Shown here: positions 24,580 through 25,885 of the stretch, piece after piece
Layout: each line of letters starts with the position of its first letter
Numbering within the stretch: position 1 is the first letter of the stretch
The notes under the pieces: model-generated
Told to the model about the DNA's origin: nothing
The model's input: the letters and a program-made list of their open reading frames with translations, nothing else
Databases searched by the model: none
Translations under genes and position numbers: made by a program
Assembly (NCBI GenBank): GCA_003353825.1
Contig: PIVW01000021.1
Location: forward strand, 1 to 25,885
Reading direction: 5' to 3'
Source: Chloroflexota bacterium
Lineage (GTDB): Bacteria > Chloroflexota > Anaerolineae > J102
Length of the DNA: 25,885 bases

Positions 24580-24817
24580 TCTAGCAAAAATGAAAGATCA
24601 GTTTTCCAAATACTTGAGGATGGCTGCGGATGAAGAGATCGTTATCACACGCCACGGAAAGCCGGCGGGCGTTCTCATTGGGTTCGAAACCGAGGATGAT
24701 TGGTTTGATTATCGTCTGGAGAATGATCCGAGATTTCTACAGCGAATCGCAGCAGCACGGCAAAGCCTGCTAACGGGCAGTGGGGTATCAATAGAGGAAT
24801 TGTCCGTAGAAGAATGA
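24566..24817 (+). CDS. Phd/YefM-type antitoxin (partner of the RelE-like toxin)
   Basis: This 83-residue protein begins ISLAKMKDQFSKYLRMA, then EEIVITRHGKPAGVLIGFETEDD, the Phd/YefM DNA-binding core with the RHGKPAGVLIG signature. An acidic tail that should bind the toxin follows (SIEELSVEE at the end). The start ATG 24566 lies within the toxin gene; the purine-rich GGAGAATTAGAAA upstream may serve as ribosome site. The overlap couples its translation to that of the toxin, and no separate promoter is evident. It is shorter than, and not closely similar to, the Phd-like protein at 9185, so the two modules probably arrived independently. Confidence 0.82.
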   Translation: MKQISLAKMKDQFSKYLRMAADEEIVITRHGKPAGVLIGFETEDDWFDYRLENDPRFLQRIAAARQSLLTGSGVSIEELSVEE

Positions 24818-24827
24818 GGCGCCAAGG

Positions 24828-25885
24828 CTAACGGCATGCAATGAATCGCCCTCTTCCTGGCTCGCCCTGGAACTCTCCATCCCGGACGATAACTTCGCCC
24901 CGGCTGATGGTCACCTCTGGCCAGCCTTGCAGTTCGATGCCATCGTAGGGCGTCCAATCGCACTGCTCGTGCAGAAAATCGGTGGAGAGTGTCACCTGCC
25001 GCTCGGGATCGAACACCACCAGGTCGGCGTCCAGACCAATGGCGATATCCCCTTTGCTGCTCAATCGGGCCAGCCGTGCCGGAGCCGTGCAGCAGAGATC
25101 GACCCAACGATTGAGTGAGTAGTAGCCGCGATCGACACCCTGGTAGGCGCCAGCCAGCCGCATTTCGATGGAGGGCACGCCACCAGGAATCTTGCTGAAA
25201 TCATCCAAACCACGTGCTTTGTCACGCATAACGAAGGGGCAGTGATCGGTTGTGATGAGTTGTAGGTCGCCCTGGCCCAGTGCCCGCCACAGCGCATCCT
25301 GATCCGCTTGAGGTCGCAGAGGAGGGGAACAAATGGGTAACGTGCCTTGCAAACCTGGCGCATCATAGGTCGTTTGGGTAAGGAACAGATATTGAGGGCA
25401 GGTTTCGCCGGTGATTGCTAGGCCAAGGGCGCGAGCACTGCGAATACGCTCGACCACATCGGCGCAAGAGACGTGAAAGATGTGCAGGGGAACGTCCACA
25501 TAGCTGGCGATATCGATGGCCCTTCCTGCGGCCTCAGCTTCCAGTGGCGCGGGACGGCTGCGAGGATGCCAATGAGGCGTTGTGCGACCGGCCTCAAGAT
25601 TGCGTTCGATCAGGGTAAGAATCACATCCCAGTTTTCGCAGTGAATCAACGGTTGTCCACCCACCTGTTTGATGGCGGCGAGCGCTGACAGGAGTTGGCC
25701 GTCATCCAGGCGGAAGCCGTAAGCCATGTAGAGTTTGAAACTGCCGCAGCCTGCATCGTAGGCAGCCTGCACTTGATCGAGCTTGCCCATCTCGTCCGGC
25801 CCCAGGGTCATGTGTAGGCCGTAATCGATCACGACCTGTGGATCGGCCTCTGCCCGCCGTGCTGCCAAACCCTCCAACAGCGATT
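24828..25885 (-). CDS. D-hydantoinase/dihydropyrimidinase family protein, 5' end beyond window
   Basis: About 350 C-terminal residues are present; the frame continues past 25885. The visible TTG at 25877 is inside the protein. Counting from there, the carbamylated metal-bridging lysine is K48 (GSFKLYMAY), followed by H79 (LIHCEN), H135 (LHIFHVSC) and D211 (LITTDHCPF). The H-to-H and H-to-D spacings (56 and 76) equal those of bacterial D-hydantoinases. CPQYLFL and GGVPSIEMR are also typical. Only the N-terminal HxH motif lies outside. The enzyme opens hydantoins or dihydropyrimidines; allantoinase and dihydroorotase are less likely given CPQYL. Together with the racemase-like and HyuAB genes it suggests hydantoin-type substrates. 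It ends 10 bases from the convergent antitoxin gene. Confidence 0.88.
   Translation of the reverse strand, partial: SLLEGLAARRAEADPQVVIDYGLHMTLGPDEMGKLDQVQAAYDAGCGSFKLYMAYGFRLDDGQLLSALAAIKQVGGQPLIHCENWDVILTLIERNLEAGRTTPHWHPRSRPAPLEAEAAGRAIDIASYVDVPLHIFHVSCADVVERIRSARALGLAITGETCPQYLFLTQTTYDAPGLQGTLPICSPPLRPQADQDALWRALGQGDLQLITTDHCPFVMRDKARGLDDFSKIPGGVPSIEMRLAGAYQGVDRGYYSLNRWVDLCCTAPARLARLSSKGDIAIGLDADLVVFDPERQVTLSTDFLHEQCDWTPYDGIELQGWPEVTISRGEVIVRDGEFQGEPGRGRFIACR

Overview
The window looks like one contig stretch from an environmental bacterium, probably a Chloroflexota member. That guess rests on indirect signs: a lipoprotein with a long Thr/Pro-rich linker, many short tandem-repeat words between genes, GTG/TTG starts, and a set of catabolic genes common in that phylum. 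No rRNA, tRNA or CRISPR array was seen.

Plus strand, 1-15575. Two paralogous hydantoinase/oxoprolinase gene pairs (hyuA-hyuB, 135-4140 and 5129-9011) enclose an Asp/Glu/hydantoin racemase-like gene (4127-4927) whose start overlaps the end of the first hyuB. A Phd-type antitoxin/PIN toxin module follows (9185-9986) with its own extended -10 promoter and palindrome. Next come an M24 (prolidase/creatinase-fold) peptidase, a small EthD-like protein and a DUF3048 lipoprotein. An 806-base gene-free stretch then holds a REP-like double hairpin, a second inverted-repeat structure and a dispersed-repeat word. After it lie a frameshifted ThuA-like gene and an intact Gfo/Idh/MocA oxidoreductase, a typical sugar-modification pair.

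Minus strand, 24184-15648. Reading downstream: a UbiD-type decarboxylase, an orphan acyltransferase E2 with two subunit-binding domains, a DNA methyltransferase broken by a 161-bp MITE, its overlapping putative restriction endonuclease, an ATZ/TRZ amidohydrolase, a pteridine-reductase-like SDR (ATGA overlap), the C-terminal remnant of a sulfatase, and a GH51 arabinofuranosidase that lacks the segment holding its nucleophile.

The right end has a second toxin-antitoxin module (RelE-like then Phd-like, with a consensus promoter that predicts a nearly leaderless toxin mRNA) and the 3' part of a D-hydantoinase/dihydropyrimidinase gene running off the window.

Two themes stand out. First, the genes for cyclic amides (two HyuAB pairs, racemase, D-hydantoinase, amidohydrolase, M24 hydrolase) suggest hydantoin-like, N-methylhydantoin-like or related amide breakdown; substrates are inference. 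Second, there is strong local gene decay: a MITE-split methyltransferase beside an intact nuclease, a GH51 without its nucleophile, a sulfatase tail and a frameshifted ThuA.
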